From NCBI GenBank assembly GCA_965212145.1, contig CBDBUY010000004.1, positions 930,001-994,000 on the forward strand: 64,000 nucleotides of DNA, read 5' to 3'. Under the pieces are notes generated by a model, which had not been told where the DNA came from, made no database searches, and worked only from the letters and a program-made list of their open reading frames with translations. The translations under genes were made by a program, and so were the position numbers. How positions within the stretch are numbered: the first letter of the stretch is position 1; every line of letters begins with the position of its first letter. The stretch is from JAAEPI01 sp965212145. Lineage in GTDB: Bacteria > Bacteroidota > Bacteroidia > Cytophagales > Cyclobacteriaceae. Shown here in pieces: positions 16,126 to 24,759 of the stretch.

Positions 16126-16757
16126 TGAACAAACTATATCCTGCCATAGAAATTTATGTCAAGCGGCTGCCCAAGGAGTTTCCTGTGCCGGCCGCTCGGC
16201 AGGAGATTCTGAAGCAAATTTCAGCCTATATCCACAAGAAGCATCAAGAAGATAAAGTAGCGGAGCTCGTCTTCATTTGCACACACAACAGTCGTAGGAG
16301 CCACCTCACTCAGCTTTGGGCAGCCATAGCGGCGCATTACCACGGTCTGGATAATCTTTTGACCTTTTCTGGAGGGACGGAAGCGACTGCATTTAACATG
16401 AATGCCATCAATGCGCTTGAACGTGCCGGGTGTGTGATCGACAAGCCGGGTGGCAAGAACCCGGTTTACCTGGTGAAATTTTCTGATTCCCACAAAGGGG
16501 TTCAGGCATTCTCCAAAAAGTATGGCGACAAGTACAATCCGGATAAAGGTTTCTGTGCGGTAATGACTTGCTCAGAAGCCGACGATGCATGCCCGGTCGT
16601 TTTTGGCATGGACGGCAGAGTTGCCCTGACCTATCGTGACCCGAAGGAAGCTGACGGAAAACCGAATCAAGATGAGGTGTATGACGAACGTTGTGTACAG
16701 ATTGCCATGGAAATGTTCTGGATGATCAGCCAGGTGAACGCCCTAAATGTCCGTTAA
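16125..16757 (+). CDS. arsC: ArsC-like low-molecular-weight phosphatase family arsenate reductase
   Basis: A 210-residue protein with the catalytic P-loop C52-T-H-N-S-R58 (FICTHNSRRSHL), the fold used by thioredoxin-coupled arsenate reductases and low-molecular-weight tyrosine phosphatases. Further cysteines (C105 region, CAVMTCSEADDAC) could provide the resolving pair. It is about 70 residues longer than B. subtilis ArsC, mostly from an N-terminal helical extension and a longer C-terminus. Its ATG overlaps the arsI stop as TAATG. No arsenite efflux gene follows, which is unusual. A phosphatase role cannot be excluded. Confidence 0.78.
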   Translation: MNKLYPAIEIYVKRLPKEFPVPAARQEILKQISAYIHKKHQEDKVAELVFICTHNSRRSHLTQLWAAIAAHYHGLDNLLTFSGGTEATAFNMNAINALERAGCVIDKPGGKNPVYLVKFSDSHKGVQAFSKKYGDKYNPDKGFCAVMTCSEADDACPVVFGMDGRVALTYRDPKEADGKPNQDEVYDERCVQIAMEMFWMISQVNALNVR

Positions 16758-16788
16758 TAACTCCTAGCAGCCATTGCTGTGACACTAT

Positions 16789-16818
16789 TTTGCGAATCCA
16801 TCTGACGGTATATTTTTG
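16789..16818 (+). promoter_or_regulatory. Promoter of the MoxR gene
   Basis: TTTG (16789-16792) and TATTTTTG (16811-16818) are separated by 18 bases, close to the Bacteroidota consensus TTTG-N19-TAnnTTTG. Transcription would begin near 16825, about 16 bases before the ATG at 16841. It is the best promoter match in the window. Confidence 0.65.
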
Positions 16819-16840
16819 CACCTCCAAAAACTAAGGTAAA

Positions 16841-17836
16841 ATGGAAACTGAAGCGACCGTTGATAAGGACTTGATGAAAGAACACCAGCACAAGATCCGA
16901 CTGGTGAAAGATGAAGTAGGCAAAGTGGTAGTAGGTCAGCAGCGCATGATCGACCGTTTGCTGATTGGATTGTTCACGCAAGGACACATTCTCCTTGAAG
17001 GTGTACCGGGGATAGCAAAAACGCTTACTGTTAACACGCTGGCAGATGTGCTCCATTTGGATTTTCAGCGGATCCAGTTTACTCCCGACTTGCTTCCTTC
17101 CGATTTGGTGGGAACCATGATTTACAATCAGAAGAAAGCCGAATTTGAAGTAAAGAAAGGCCCAATCTTCGCCAATATGATCTTGGCGGATGAAGTAAAC
17201 CGATCTCCCGCTAAAGTCCAGTCGGCATTGCTTGAGGCCATGCAGGAAAAGACGGTTTCTATTGGAGAAACGACTTTCCAGCTTGATCGCCCATTTTTGG
17301 TAATGGCCACCCAAAACCCGGTGGATCAGGAAGGAACCTATCCATTGCCTGAGGCACAGATGGACCGATTCATGCTCAAGGTTTTTGTGGATTATCCGAG
17401 CAAAGACGAGGAACTGGAAGTCATGAGACGAATGGCCAATATGGCCTTTGATGTGGACATGGCCACCATCCTGACCAAGGAAGACATTTTTTCCATCAGG
17501 AATGAGATCAACCAGGTGACCGTTTCTGAGTCCATTGAGAAATATATTATTGAGTTGGTTTATGCCACACGAAATCCTATGGATTACAAGCTGGATCATG
17601 AGGCTCAGTACATCCAGTTTGGGGCATCCCCTAGAGCTTCTATTAACCTGAATAGAGCTGCAAAAGCCGTGGCATTCTTCGAAGGGCGTGATTTCGTCCT
17701 TCCTGAGGATATCAAGGAGATCGCCGACGATGTGCTAAACCACAGAATCCTGCTTAATTATGAAGCAGAGGCCGATAATGTGACCACTCACGATGTGATA
17801 GCAGCCCTGCTCAACAAGGTTCAGATTAGCCGATAG
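16841..17836 (+). CDS. MoxR-family AAA+ ATPase
   Basis: A 331-residue ATPase with Walker A GVPGIAKT (about 52-59), Walker B ILADEVNR (about 114-121), sensor 1 MATQNP and the typical GTYPLPEAQMDRF. MoxR ATPases act as chaperones in maturation of von Willebrand factor A proteins and are normally followed by DUF58 and VWA (Bat) genes. None follows here: the next gene is a TonB-dependent receptor behind its own regulatory region. The gene is therefore an isolated MoxR, with partners presumably elsewhere. Confidence 0.93.
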   Translation: METEATVDKDLMKEHQHKIRLVKDEVGKVVVGQQRMIDRLLIGLFTQGHILLEGVPGIAKTLTVNTLADVLHLDFQRIQFTPDLLPSDLVGTMIYNQKKAEFEVKKGPIFANMILADEVNRSPAKVQSALLEAMQEKTVSIGETTFQLDRPFLVMATQNPVDQEGTYPLPEAQMDRFMLKVFVDYPSKDEELEVMRRMANMAFDVDMATILTKEDIFSIRNEINQVTVSESIEKYIIELVYATRNPMDYKLDHEAQYIQFGASPRASINLNRAAKAVAFFEGRDFVLPEDIKEIADDVLNHRILLNYEAEADNVTTHDVIAALLNKVQISR

Positions 17837-17905
17837 TTAACACACGGTTAATACGCGTAACAAGCCATTTACAATCAGGAGTGGTTATTTAACCATTTCG
17901 TAACC
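17837..17905. promoter_or_regulatory. TTAAC-type direct repeats upstream of the TonB receptor
   Basis: TTAAC or one-base variants begin at 17837, 17848 (TTAAT), 17857 (GTAAC), 17889 and 17900 (GTAAC), giving two clusters with 9-11 bp spacing. The second cluster is about 45-60 bases before the expected transcription start, behind a weak -7-like GAATTTTG (17937-17944). The layout resembles that upstream of the GLPGLI gene. Confidence 0.5.
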
Positions 17906-17966
17906 ATCCCGCCACAGGTGGATTAAAGTGCAGACTGAATTTTGCCCTCAAATAAAAAAGGGTAAA

Positions 17967-20717
17967 ATGAAATTTTCAATCACTTTAATCGCCGTTCTGC
18001 TAGCGCTGGTGACCCATGGACAGGGAAGTCCTGTCACAGGCACTATCTCAGGAGTCGTCATGGACGAAACGGCAAACGAACCAATGCCATTCGCAACTGT
18101 CGCCATCAAAGGAACAACTCAGGGAGCGAATACAGATTTTGACGGGAACTTCGTCATTCCAGGTTTGAATCCTGGCACCTATACGCTTGTAGTCACATTC
18201 GTTGGCTACCAGCCAATAGAAAGCACTTTGGAGGTTTTGCCGGGTGAAACTGTCAAAGTTGACTTGGGCCTTAATGCCAATGAAGTCGAGCTTGCCGAGG
18301 TTGTCGTGGAAGCAAAAGCCAACATGGAATCAGAAATGGCAATTCTGCAGATTCAGCGAAAATCTGTGGACATCAAACAAAGCATCGGATCAGATGAGCT
18401 CAGCCGAAAAGGTGTAGGCGATGCTGAGGGTGCGGTAACGAAAATCACTGGTGTCAGTAAGCAAGAGGGTGTTAAGAATGTCTTTGTTAGAGGACTCGGA
18501 GATCGATATAACTCCACTTCGCTCAATGGCTTGCCGCTACCGTCAGAAGATCCCGAATACAAAAACATAAATCTCGGCTTCTTCAACACAGACATCATTA
18601 ATAGCATTGATGTTAACAAAACCTTTGGTACCGCTCTCTATGGAGACGTTGGTGGAGCGAACATCGACATTGCATCAAAAGAGCTTTTCGATGATCAAGA
18701 GTTGGCCATCAGTCTCTCAACCGGGATCAACAGCCAGGTTTTCGGAAATGACTTTACAAGAATCAGCGGAACAGGGTATTTTGGAAATTCCAATGTCGAG
18801 CCGATTTCAGATCTTGGGAATTACTCATTTGAAAACAGCTTCGATGCGACAAGCCAGCCTAGTCCGATAAATAGTGGGCTTTCAATTCAGGGAGGGAAGC
18901 GCTATTACTTAGGTGATAAAATCCTGAGCACATTCTTCACCGGGTCCATGAGCTCATCTTACCGATCAACTGACGGTATCAATAGATCATCTCTTGCTGC
19001 AAACGGAGGATTCGGGCGAGACTACACGTTTTCTAAATACGACTACAACGCCAATCAATCGTTGCTAGGAAATATCACATTGGAATTGGGAGGAAATACG
19101 GTCCTTAAATACAACACCGTCTTGATACACAACAACACGCAAGGCTTTGGTGAGTACACTGGATTCGCGCAGAACCTCTCAGAGGATGATGGAAAAAGTG
19201 CTTTCATCAGAAGACAGCAGGTGAATGACAACACACTCCTGGTCAATCAAATCTTAGCTGAGTTTGATGCGACAGATAGAATTTCCGTGGATTTGGGAGT
19301 CGGTTTGAACATTGTGAATGGTAACGAGCCGGATCGCCGTTTGAACACCTTCATCAGGGATGATGCCACGAACACCTATGAAGTAGCGGCGGGAAGTGCC
19401 GGACTGAATCACCGATTCTTTTCTGAGCTGGACGAACAAGAGATCGTTGGACGAGCCGTCGCGACCTACAAAATGGATGACAATGAGGACTCAAACAATC
19501 AAATCCAACTCGGCTACAACATCCGATCTACCGACCGTGATTTTCTTTACAGACAGTTTTCCTTCAACATTTTCGGACAAAGACCTAGGATAGACATCAG
19601 CAATGTTGACGGGGTTTTCAATCAGGCGTCCATTGACAATGGCACGATGGAAATCATCACGAACCGAGGTAGAGTTGGGAACGAAAACGCGCTCATTCCT
19701 GACACATATGCTGGCAAGAGAAATATCCATGCTGGATTTGTAAACGCTACAAGACAACTAAGCGACAAACTGATTGTGAGTGGGGGAGTTCGAGTAGAAC
19801 TGGTCAATCAGGAAGTGACATGGGACTTTAACCAGGACAGAAGGTTGTTCGCAGGCGATAATAACACGACGATCGACAAAACCTATATCCTACCAAGCCT
19901 GAACTTCAAGTACAACTTGAACGAGGATAACATCCTGCGACTAGCCGCAAGCAAGTCTTACACCATGCCTCAGTTCAAGGAAGTAGCGCCGTTCCTTTAC
20001 GAGGATATTGATTTCTCCAGCTTTGGTAACCCGGATTTAATTCCATCTGACGTATACAGTTTGGATCTGAAATTCGATCACTATTTCAGCCGTGGTGAGT
20101 TGGTGTCAGTAACTGGATTCTACAAAACCATCACTAATTCCATCAACCGAATTCTTGTGGAATCAGCTGCAACTGAAATGTCCTACGTGAATTCTGGAGA
20201 TGCACAAGTGATGGGAATGGAAGTGGAAGCAAGAAAGACCATCTGGAATATCAACAGCGATTCTTATTTGGATGCTGGCCTTAATTTGTCTTATCTATTC
20301 ACCGAGCAGACACTTGTTGATACCGATGCAGACGGACTTCAGCCAAGATTTACCAATTCAACTTCGGCCTTAGAAGGAGCTTCTCCGCTTTTGGTCAATG
20401 CCGACCTGACTTACACCAAGGAAGGGCCAGGCGTGAATCTTAGAAGCGCGCTCGTTTTCAATTCATTCAATGACAGAATTTATACGATCGGAACTTCTGG
20501 AGTAAATGACATTGTAAATGTGACCGTTCCGAGACTCGACTTGATCACCAAAGTTGATTTGTCTGATCGATTGAATCTTGGTGTAAGCTTCAAAAACATT
20601 TTAAATCCTAGCGTGGAAAGAAAATCTGAAAATGCCACCACTGGCGAGGACATTTTGATCAGTTCATATCAAAACGGTCAGGAGATTTCCTTCACCCTTG
20701 GGTTTAAATTTTACTGA
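17967..20717 (+). CDS. TonB-dependent outer-membrane receptor
   Basis: About 916 residues. A signal peptide (MKFSITLIAVLLALVTHGQG) is followed by a carboxypeptidase-regulatory beta-sandwich (about 23-110), a plug domain with VRGLGDRYNSTSLNGLPLPS (about 174-193), and a 22-strand-type barrel ending FTLGFKFY. The final aromatic residue fits barrel insertion. The ATG at 17967 begins the signal peptide and is preferred over GTG at 17928. The lipoprotein gene follows after 20 bases, so the pair probably forms a receptor with a surface partner. The substrate is not evident. Upstream TTAAC repeats resembling pho boxes hint at phosphate-related control, as inference only. Confidence 0.9.
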   Translation: MKFSITLIAVLLALVTHGQGSPVTGTISGVVMDETANEPMPFATVAIKGTTQGANTDFDGNFVIPGLNPGTYTLVVTFVGYQPIESTLEVLPGETVKVDLGLNANEVELAEVVVEAKANMESEMAILQIQRKSVDIKQSIGSDELSRKGVGDAEGAVTKITGVSKQEGVKNVFVRGLGDRYNSTSLNGLPLPSEDPEYKNINLGFFNTDIINSIDVNKTFGTALYGDVGGANIDIASKELFDDQELAISLSTGINSQVFGNDFTRISGTGYFGNSNVEPISDLGNYSFENSFDATSQPSPINSGLSIQGGKRYYLGDKILSTFFTGSMSSSYRSTDGINRSSLAANGGFGRDYTFSKYDYNANQSLLGNITLELGGNTVLKYNTVLIHNNTQGFGEYTGFAQNLSEDDGKSAFIRRQQVNDNTLLVNQILAEFDATDRISVDLGVGLNIVNGNEPDRRLNTFIRDDATNTYEVAAGSAGLNHRFFSELDEQEIVGRAVATYKMDDNEDSNNQIQLGYNIRSTDRDFLYRQFSFNIFGQRPRIDISNVDGVFNQASIDNGTMEIITNRGRVGNENALIPDTYAGKRNIHAGFVNATRQLSDKLIVSGGVRVELVNQEVTWDFNQDRRLFAGDNNTTIDKTYILPSLNFKYNLNEDNILRLAASKSYTMPQFKEVAPFLYEDIDFSSFGNPDLIPSDVYSLDLKFDHYFSRGELVSVTGFYKTITNSINRILVESAATEMSYVNSGDAQVMGMEVEARKTIWNINSDSYLDAGLNLSYLFTEQTLVDTDADGLQPRFTNSTSALEGASPLLVNADLTYTKEGPGVNLRSALVFNSFNDRIYTIGTSGVNDIVNVTVPRLDLITKVDLSDRLNLGVSFKNILNPSVERKSENATTGEDILISSYQNGQEISFTLGFKFY

Positions 20718-20737
20718 TAAAACACACAACTAAATAA

Positions 20738-21976
20738 ATGACTATGAAAACGACCAAATCTTTGTTTACGCTCATGATGCTAGCTTTTTCACTTATTTAC
20801 TTAAGTGGATGTGGATCTGATGAGCCTTCCAGTACTCCCACTAAGGATGGGGAGATCGACTCTACTACTGATCCGGACTTTGACCCAAGTGCCCTAAGCG
20901 GAAATGTCAATGTAGACATCACACTGGATGCCGCGAATTCTCCTTGGCAGCTGGTCGGTCCTTTGGCTGTAAAAGCCGGAGTGAAATTGACCATCGAGCC
21001 GGGAGTTGTAATCGAAGCTACGGCAGGTGGAACTCAGACGTATTTGGTCGTTGAAACTGGTGGAATGATTGATGCCTCAGGAACTGCTGCAAACCCTATC
21101 ACATTCACCTCATCAGCCAGTAATCCTAGAAACGGAGACTGGGGCGGAGTTTTGATTAATGGTTTGGCGCCAATTAGTGGAGGCGGAACGTCAGTTACAG
21201 AAGTCCTTCCCTTGTCTTATGGTGGAACGGACGCTGCGGACAATTCAGGCATTTTCAAGTATGTCATTCTGGAATATACCGGAGCGAGAATCAATGGCGA
21301 GAAGGAATTCAATGGCCTCACTTTGTATGCTGTCGGTTCCGGTACAGAAATTAACAACATCGTCATAAATGGCGGAGATGATGACGGCATTGAGTTTTTC
21401 GGAGGCAGTGTAGAGGTCGATAATCTGCTTGTGTTGAATGCCAAAGACGACATGTTCGACTGGACTCAAGGCTACACCGGAGGAGGTGAGAATTGGTTCG
21501 GCATTCGAGAAGCTGGTTTTACAGATCAGTCAGATGATCCAAGGGGAATCGAAGGAGACGGAAACCTGGATGGTCTGAACCCTGCTCAGACCGGTCAGTC
21601 AAGCCCAACAATTGATGGCATCACGATTATCAATGGTGAAGCAGTCACTGAAATTTCTGACATGATCAAAATCAGAAGAGGTAGCACTGCAACGATCACT
21701 AACGCCATGCTTGCTTTGATCGAAGACGATGGATCTTATGGCACCTATGCTGATTTGATCGACTTTGAAGATTCAAAAGGACACGCTGCTGATGGTACAA
21801 GCATCACGTATTGGTACAACGATGGACTGGCTGCAAATGCAGATGAAGCGGATGTAAAAGGAGGGGATAACGCTACGACTTTAACAACTTCTTCGACCAG
21901 CACCGGAGCGGATGCTTCAGCTTTCAGCTGGGCCGGAATTACTCTTCCTGCTCTGACTGCAGCTTCAGACTTATAA
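20738..21976 (+). CDS. Surface lipoprotein partner of the TonB receptor
   Basis: A 412-residue lipoprotein. The lipobox LSGC (cysteine near residue 26) is followed by an acidic Ser/Thr linker (DEPSSTPTKDGEIDSTTDPD). The rest is rich in short repeated strands with Gly and Asn turns, such as VVIEATAGG, WGGVLINGLAP and NNIVINGGDDDGIEFFGGSVEV, suggesting a right-handed beta-helix. No SusD-type helical repeats are seen, so this is not a SusCD pair. It lies 20 bases behind the receptor and ends at a strong terminator, so the two form an operon. A second ATG at 20744 could be the real start. Function is unknown beyond probable ligand capture at the cell surface. Confidence 0.82.
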   Translation: MTMKTTKSLFTLMMLAFSLIYLSGCGSDEPSSTPTKDGEIDSTTDPDFDPSALSGNVNVDITLDAANSPWQLVGPLAVKAGVKLTIEPGVVIEATAGGTQTYLVVETGGMIDASGTAANPITFTSSASNPRNGDWGGVLINGLAPISGGGTSVTEVLPLSYGGTDAADNSGIFKYVILEYTGARINGEKEFNGLTLYAVGSGTEINNIVINGGDDDGIEFFGGSVEVDNLLVLNAKDDMFDWTQGYTGGGENWFGIREAGFTDQSDDPRGIEGDGNLDGLNPAQTGQSSPTIDGITIINGEAVTEISDMIKIRRGSTATITNAMLALIEDDGSYGTYADLIDFEDSKGHAADGTSITYWYNDGLAANADEADVKGGDNATTLTTSSTSTGADASAFSWAGITLPALTAASDL

Positions 21977-21998
21977 TATTAAAACACCCTTTTTTAAG

Positions 21999-22028
21999 GT
22001 CGTCCTCGAAAGAGGGCGGCTTTTTTTT
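21999..22028 (+). terminator. Intrinsic terminator after the receptor-lipoprotein operon
   Basis: GTCGTCCTC and GAGGGCGGC form a nine-base stem with two G-U pairs and a GAAA tetraloop, followed directly by eight T. Confidence 0.85.
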
Positions 22029-22033
22029 GGCAT

Positions 22034-22059
22034 AAAAAAAGGCGCCCATCAGGCACCTT
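22034..22059 (-). terminator. Intrinsic terminator of the TonB-domain gene
   Basis: On the minus strand AAGGTGCC pairs with GGCGCCTT around a short loop, followed by a run of seven T. It lies 22 bases after the stop of the minus-strand gene and back to back with the plus-strand terminator. Confidence 0.75.
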
Positions 22060-22080
22060 AATATTTTCCGCAATGTTTTA

Positions 22081-22434
22081 TCAGTAGGTCAGTTTGAATT
22101 TAACCGGCACCACGATCTTGGAGCTTACTGATCTACCATCCACAACTGGAGCCAAGAAGTTCAACGATGGAATGGCGTCTGCCACTGCTTTCTTCAAATC
22201 ACTGCATGGACTGTCAACGATCTTAAAGCTCTTCATCTCTCCTTTTCGGTCAACAGAAATCTTCACAAGCACAGTTCCCTCGATTCCTTTATCCCTACAT
22301 ACTGTGGGGTATTCGATTTGGCTCAGTACATCAGCGTAGTTTGAAATGACGGGCTTTGGTTTCTCATTGCCATTATTAGCTACTGCCACATAACCTGCTA
22401 TGACCATTATTAAAAGTGCTACCAACTTCTTCAT
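22081..22434 (-). CDS. Small secreted TonB C-terminal-domain protein
   Basis: A 117-residue protein with a signal peptide (MKKLVALLIMVIAGYVAVAN) and a TonB C-terminal domain: IEYPTVCRDKGIEGTVLVKI, SVDRKGEMKSFKIVDSPC and VPVKFKLTY. It lacks the membrane anchor plus proline-rich spacer of a true energy transducer, so it is probably a periplasmic TonB-like domain protein. The two cysteines may form a disulfide. Its upstream region holds an extended array of TTAAC-like repeats, which links it to the receptor operon that converges on it. Confidence 0.85.
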   Translation of the reverse strand: MKKLVALLIMVIAGYVAVANNGNEKPKPVISNYADVLSQIEYPTVCRDKGIEGTVLVKISVDRKGEMKSFKIVDSPCSDLKKAVADAIPSLNFLAPVVDGRSVSSKIVVPVKFKLTY

Positions 22435-22446
22435 ATTACTTGTTTG

Positions 22447-22540
22447 TTAACCTTGATCTCTTATAAACTTAACACTAAGGTAACATTGGAAGTTAATATA
22501 GCCTAACCCTGAGTTAATATTTAGTTAACATTAGGTAAAA
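22447..22540. promoter_or_regulatory. Extended TTAAC-like repeat array, about 11-bp period
   Basis: Units resembling TTAACA begin at 22447, 22469, 22480 (GTAACA), 22493 (TTAATA), 22503 (CTAACC), 22514 (TTAATA), 22525 and 22535 (GTAAAA). From 22469 the spacing is 11, 13, 10, 11, 11 and 10. It is the longest of the three arrays in the window. It lies upstream of the minus-strand TonB-domain gene and is oriented opposite to that gene. Confidence 0.55.
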
Positions 22541-22579
22541 AATGTTCGATTTGGAGCTTTAAACGAAGAATTTCGACTG

Positions 22580-23119
22580 CTAAATGGTCTTGATCTTTTC
22601 CAGAATGACTTCACGACGCTGGATAAAACGCATCCATTCATTCCAGTTACGACCCTTTTTTGAAATGGCTTTTTCCAGTTTCTCCAGTTCTTCCTCGTAA
22701 TGGCGGAGATAGAACCACCTTTTGAAATCAATGAGTAGTGCTTGTGCCTGTTGGGCAAATTTGACTTTTTCCTCCTCGGTCATATCAGTGGTCTTGAGTG
22801 CAAGCTTGAAAGTGGTCGGTGGTTTCTCTTCACCGAGGGATTGCGTATAAATCACCACCGCACGGGAATCTTCCGTCCCGGGAATTGTTACCTCATAGTG
22901 CGTTCGCTGATTCTGCGGCAAGGCAAATTTTTTGGCGTATTTCCACCATCCTTTTTGGACGACAGGCTGACCAAAATCAAAGCTGGTGGAATACCCTGGA
23001 AGGGTTTCATTGGGCAATTGAAGAGTGGCTTCTGATACCTTGGAATCAAACTCCTGAGCAGAGAGCAGCGACACACCAAAAAGAGTAAACAGAAAACAGA
23101 ATCGTTTAATATTGGTCAT
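22580..23119 (-). CDS. Secreted protein of unknown function
   Basis: A 179-residue protein with a signal peptide (MTNIKRFCFLFTLFGVSLLSAQ). The mature part has a beta-rich first half with KGWWKYAKKFALPQNQRTHYEV and a charged helical C-terminal half (EEELEKLEKAISKKG). No family was recognised. The longer reading frame upstream to 23227 is rejected because the signal peptide starts at 23119. Its ATG and the ATG of the divergent epimerase gene share the four bases CATG, so there is no intergenic space and each promoter must lie inside the other gene. Confidence 0.7.
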   Translation of the reverse strand: MTNIKRFCFLFTLFGVSLLSAQEFDSKVSEATLQLPNETLPGYSTSFDFGQPVVQKGWWKYAKKFALPQNQRTHYEVTIPGTEDSRAVVIYTQSLGEEKPPTTFKLALKTTDMTEEEKVKFAQQAQALLIDFKRWFYLRHYEEELEKLEKAISKKGRNWNEWMRFIQRREVILEKIKTI

Positions 23120-24023
23120 GGCTTCAAAGATATTGATCACCGGAGGAACAGGCTTAGTAGGTTCCAAACTTACAAGTGAGCTAAGAAAAAAAGGACACCT
23201 TGTAAACATCCTGACCACCAGTGCCACAACGGCAGAAAAGGAGGGATATTATTACTGGAACATCAAGGATCAGTACATTGATCTGAATGCCTTCGATGGT
23301 GTGGAATATATAGTTCATCTGGCTGGCGCGGGTGTGGCAGACAAAAGGTGGACCGAAAAAAGAAAGAAGATCATCCTGGAAAGCCGCACGAAATCAACCG
23401 CGCTTCTGGCTGAGCGGGCGAAAAATCACAAGCTGAAAGCTTTCCTGTCAGCATCAGCAGTGGGCATTTATGGATTCAACACCGGTGATAAATGGCTGGA
23501 TGAAGAAAGCGATCAGGGGAACGATTTTCTGGCGGAAGTGGTGCAAGCCTGGGAGCATGAGGTGGATGGATTTGAGGGCATTGCTAAGCGTGTGGTTAAA
23601 CTACGCATCGGGATCGTGCTGAGCACTGAGGGCGGTGCATTGAAAGAGATGCTTCCACCTTTCAAATGGGGTGTGGGAAGTCCGCTGGGCTCAGGCAAGC
23701 AATGGATGAGCTGGATACACATAGATGATCTGGTGGATATGTTTGTGCGAGGTATTGAAAAGGATTTGAACGGAACGTACAACGCCGTGGGGCCCAGTCC
23801 TGTGACGAATAAGGAGTTTTCTTCACTTGTCGCAAAAACTCTTGGTAAACCCATGTGGCTTCCTAATGTTCCTTCATTTATCTTGAGGCTCATTTTTGGA
23901 GAATTGTCTCAGGTCGTGCTAGGAGGCAATCGAGTAAAGTCCAAAAAGATTGAAAAAGCGGGATTCACCTTTAAATTCAAGAACCTGGAATCCGCATTGA
24001 AAGATTTATTAAACAACAGATGA
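23118..24023 (+). CDS. NAD(P)-dependent epimerase-like protein, TIGR01777/YfcH family
   Basis: A 301-residue extended short-chain dehydrogenase. The Rossmann motif ITGGTGLVGSKL (residues 6-17) binds the nucleotide. YIVHLAGAGVADKRWTEKRK and the C-terminal region with PSFILRLIFGE are typical of the family, which includes E. coli YfcH and human SDR39U1. The substrate is unknown. The start at 23118 is preferred over a TTG at 23112. Its stop overlaps the LOG-family start as ATGA, and UvrA follows, so these three are probably co-transcribed. Confidence 0.9.
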   Translation: MASKILITGGTGLVGSKLTSELRKKGHLVNILTTSATTAEKEGYYYWNIKDQYIDLNAFDGVEYIVHLAGAGVADKRWTEKRKKIILESRTKSTALLAERAKNHKLKAFLSASAVGIYGFNTGDKWLDEESDQGNDFLAEVVQAWEHEVDGFEGIAKRVVKLRIGIVLSTEGGALKEMLPPFKWGVGSPLGSGKQWMSWIHIDDLVDMFVRGIEKDLNGTYNAVGPSPVTNKEFSSLVAKTLGKPMWLPNVPSFILRLIFGELSQVVLGGNRVKSKKIEKAGFTFKFKNLESALKDLLNNR

Positions 24024-24748
24024 GTAAAGAAGAAAACATTAGCCCCAAACAGGAGGCGGCAATTCGCAAGGCCTTCAAAGACAGAGATTGGAATGAAATT
24101 AAGACCTCAGACTCCTGGGTGATTTTTAAAGTGATGTCCGAGTTTGTGAATGGGTTCGAGAAGTTGGCGAAGATTGGACCCTGTGTGTCCATTTTCGGAT
24201 CAGCCAGAACCAAGCCGGAGAATCCAGAGTATAAAAAGGCGGAAGAAATTGCAGCTAAACTCGTGCGTCATGGATACGGCGTAATCACCGGTGGAGGACC
24301 TGGTATCATGGAGGCAGGTAACAAGGGAGCCAAAAGCGAAGGTGGTCGATCTGTGGGATTGAACATTGAGTTGCCATTTGAGCAAACAGGCAACCCGTAC
24401 ATCGATCAGGACAAGCTGATCAACTTTGATTATTTCTTTGTTAGAAAGGTCATGTTCGTCAAATACTCTCAGGGCTTCATCGTGATGCCAGGTGGATTCG
24501 GCACGCTCGATGAGTTATTCGAAGCAATGACCCTGATTCAGACAGATAAGATTGGGAAATTTCCAATTGTCCTGGTAGGAAGAGATTTCTGGGGAGGACT
24601 GATGGACTGGATCAAAGGAACCATGTTGGACGTAGGGAACATCAGTCCGGGAGATTTGGACTTGTTTCACACCGTGGACACTCCAGAAGAAGCAGTCAAA
24701 GTCATCGATGATTTTTACGGCAAATATTTACTTTCGCCGAACTTTTAA
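24020..24748 (+). CDS. LOG-family protein (TIGR00730)
   Basis: A 242-residue cytoplasmic protein with ITGGGPGIMEAGNKGA (about 92-107) and the signature PGGFGTLDE (about 155-163). Members hydrolyse nucleoside 5'-monophosphates such as AMP to ribose 5-phosphate and base, and the plant enzymes release active cytokinin. The group with an N-terminal extension of about 50 residues, seen here, is common in bacteria. It overlaps the epimerase gene by four bases and precedes uvrA by 11 bases. Confidence 0.92.
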   Translation: MSKEENISPKQEAAIRKAFKDRDWNEIKTSDSWVIFKVMSEFVNGFEKLAKIGPCVSIFGSARTKPENPEYKKAEEIAAKLVRHGYGVITGGGPGIMEAGNKGAKSEGGRSVGLNIELPFEQTGNPYIDQDKLINFDYFFVRKVMFVKYSQGFIVMPGGFGTLDELFEAMTLIQTDKIGKFPIVLVGRDFWGGLMDWIKGTMLDVGNISPGDLDLFHTVDTPEEAVKVIDDFYGKYLLSPNF

Positions 24749-24759
24749 AATTCTGATAG

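Noticed and set aside
16754..17599. Long antisense reading frame of 281 codons
   Set aside because: It lies opposite the highly conserved MoxR ATPase, has no recognisable domain and is rich in His and Phe as expected of a shadow frame.
20738..21976. SusD-like partner of the TonB receptor
   Set aside because: The lipoprotein lacks the helical TPR-like layout and motifs of SusD and reads as a beta-helix.
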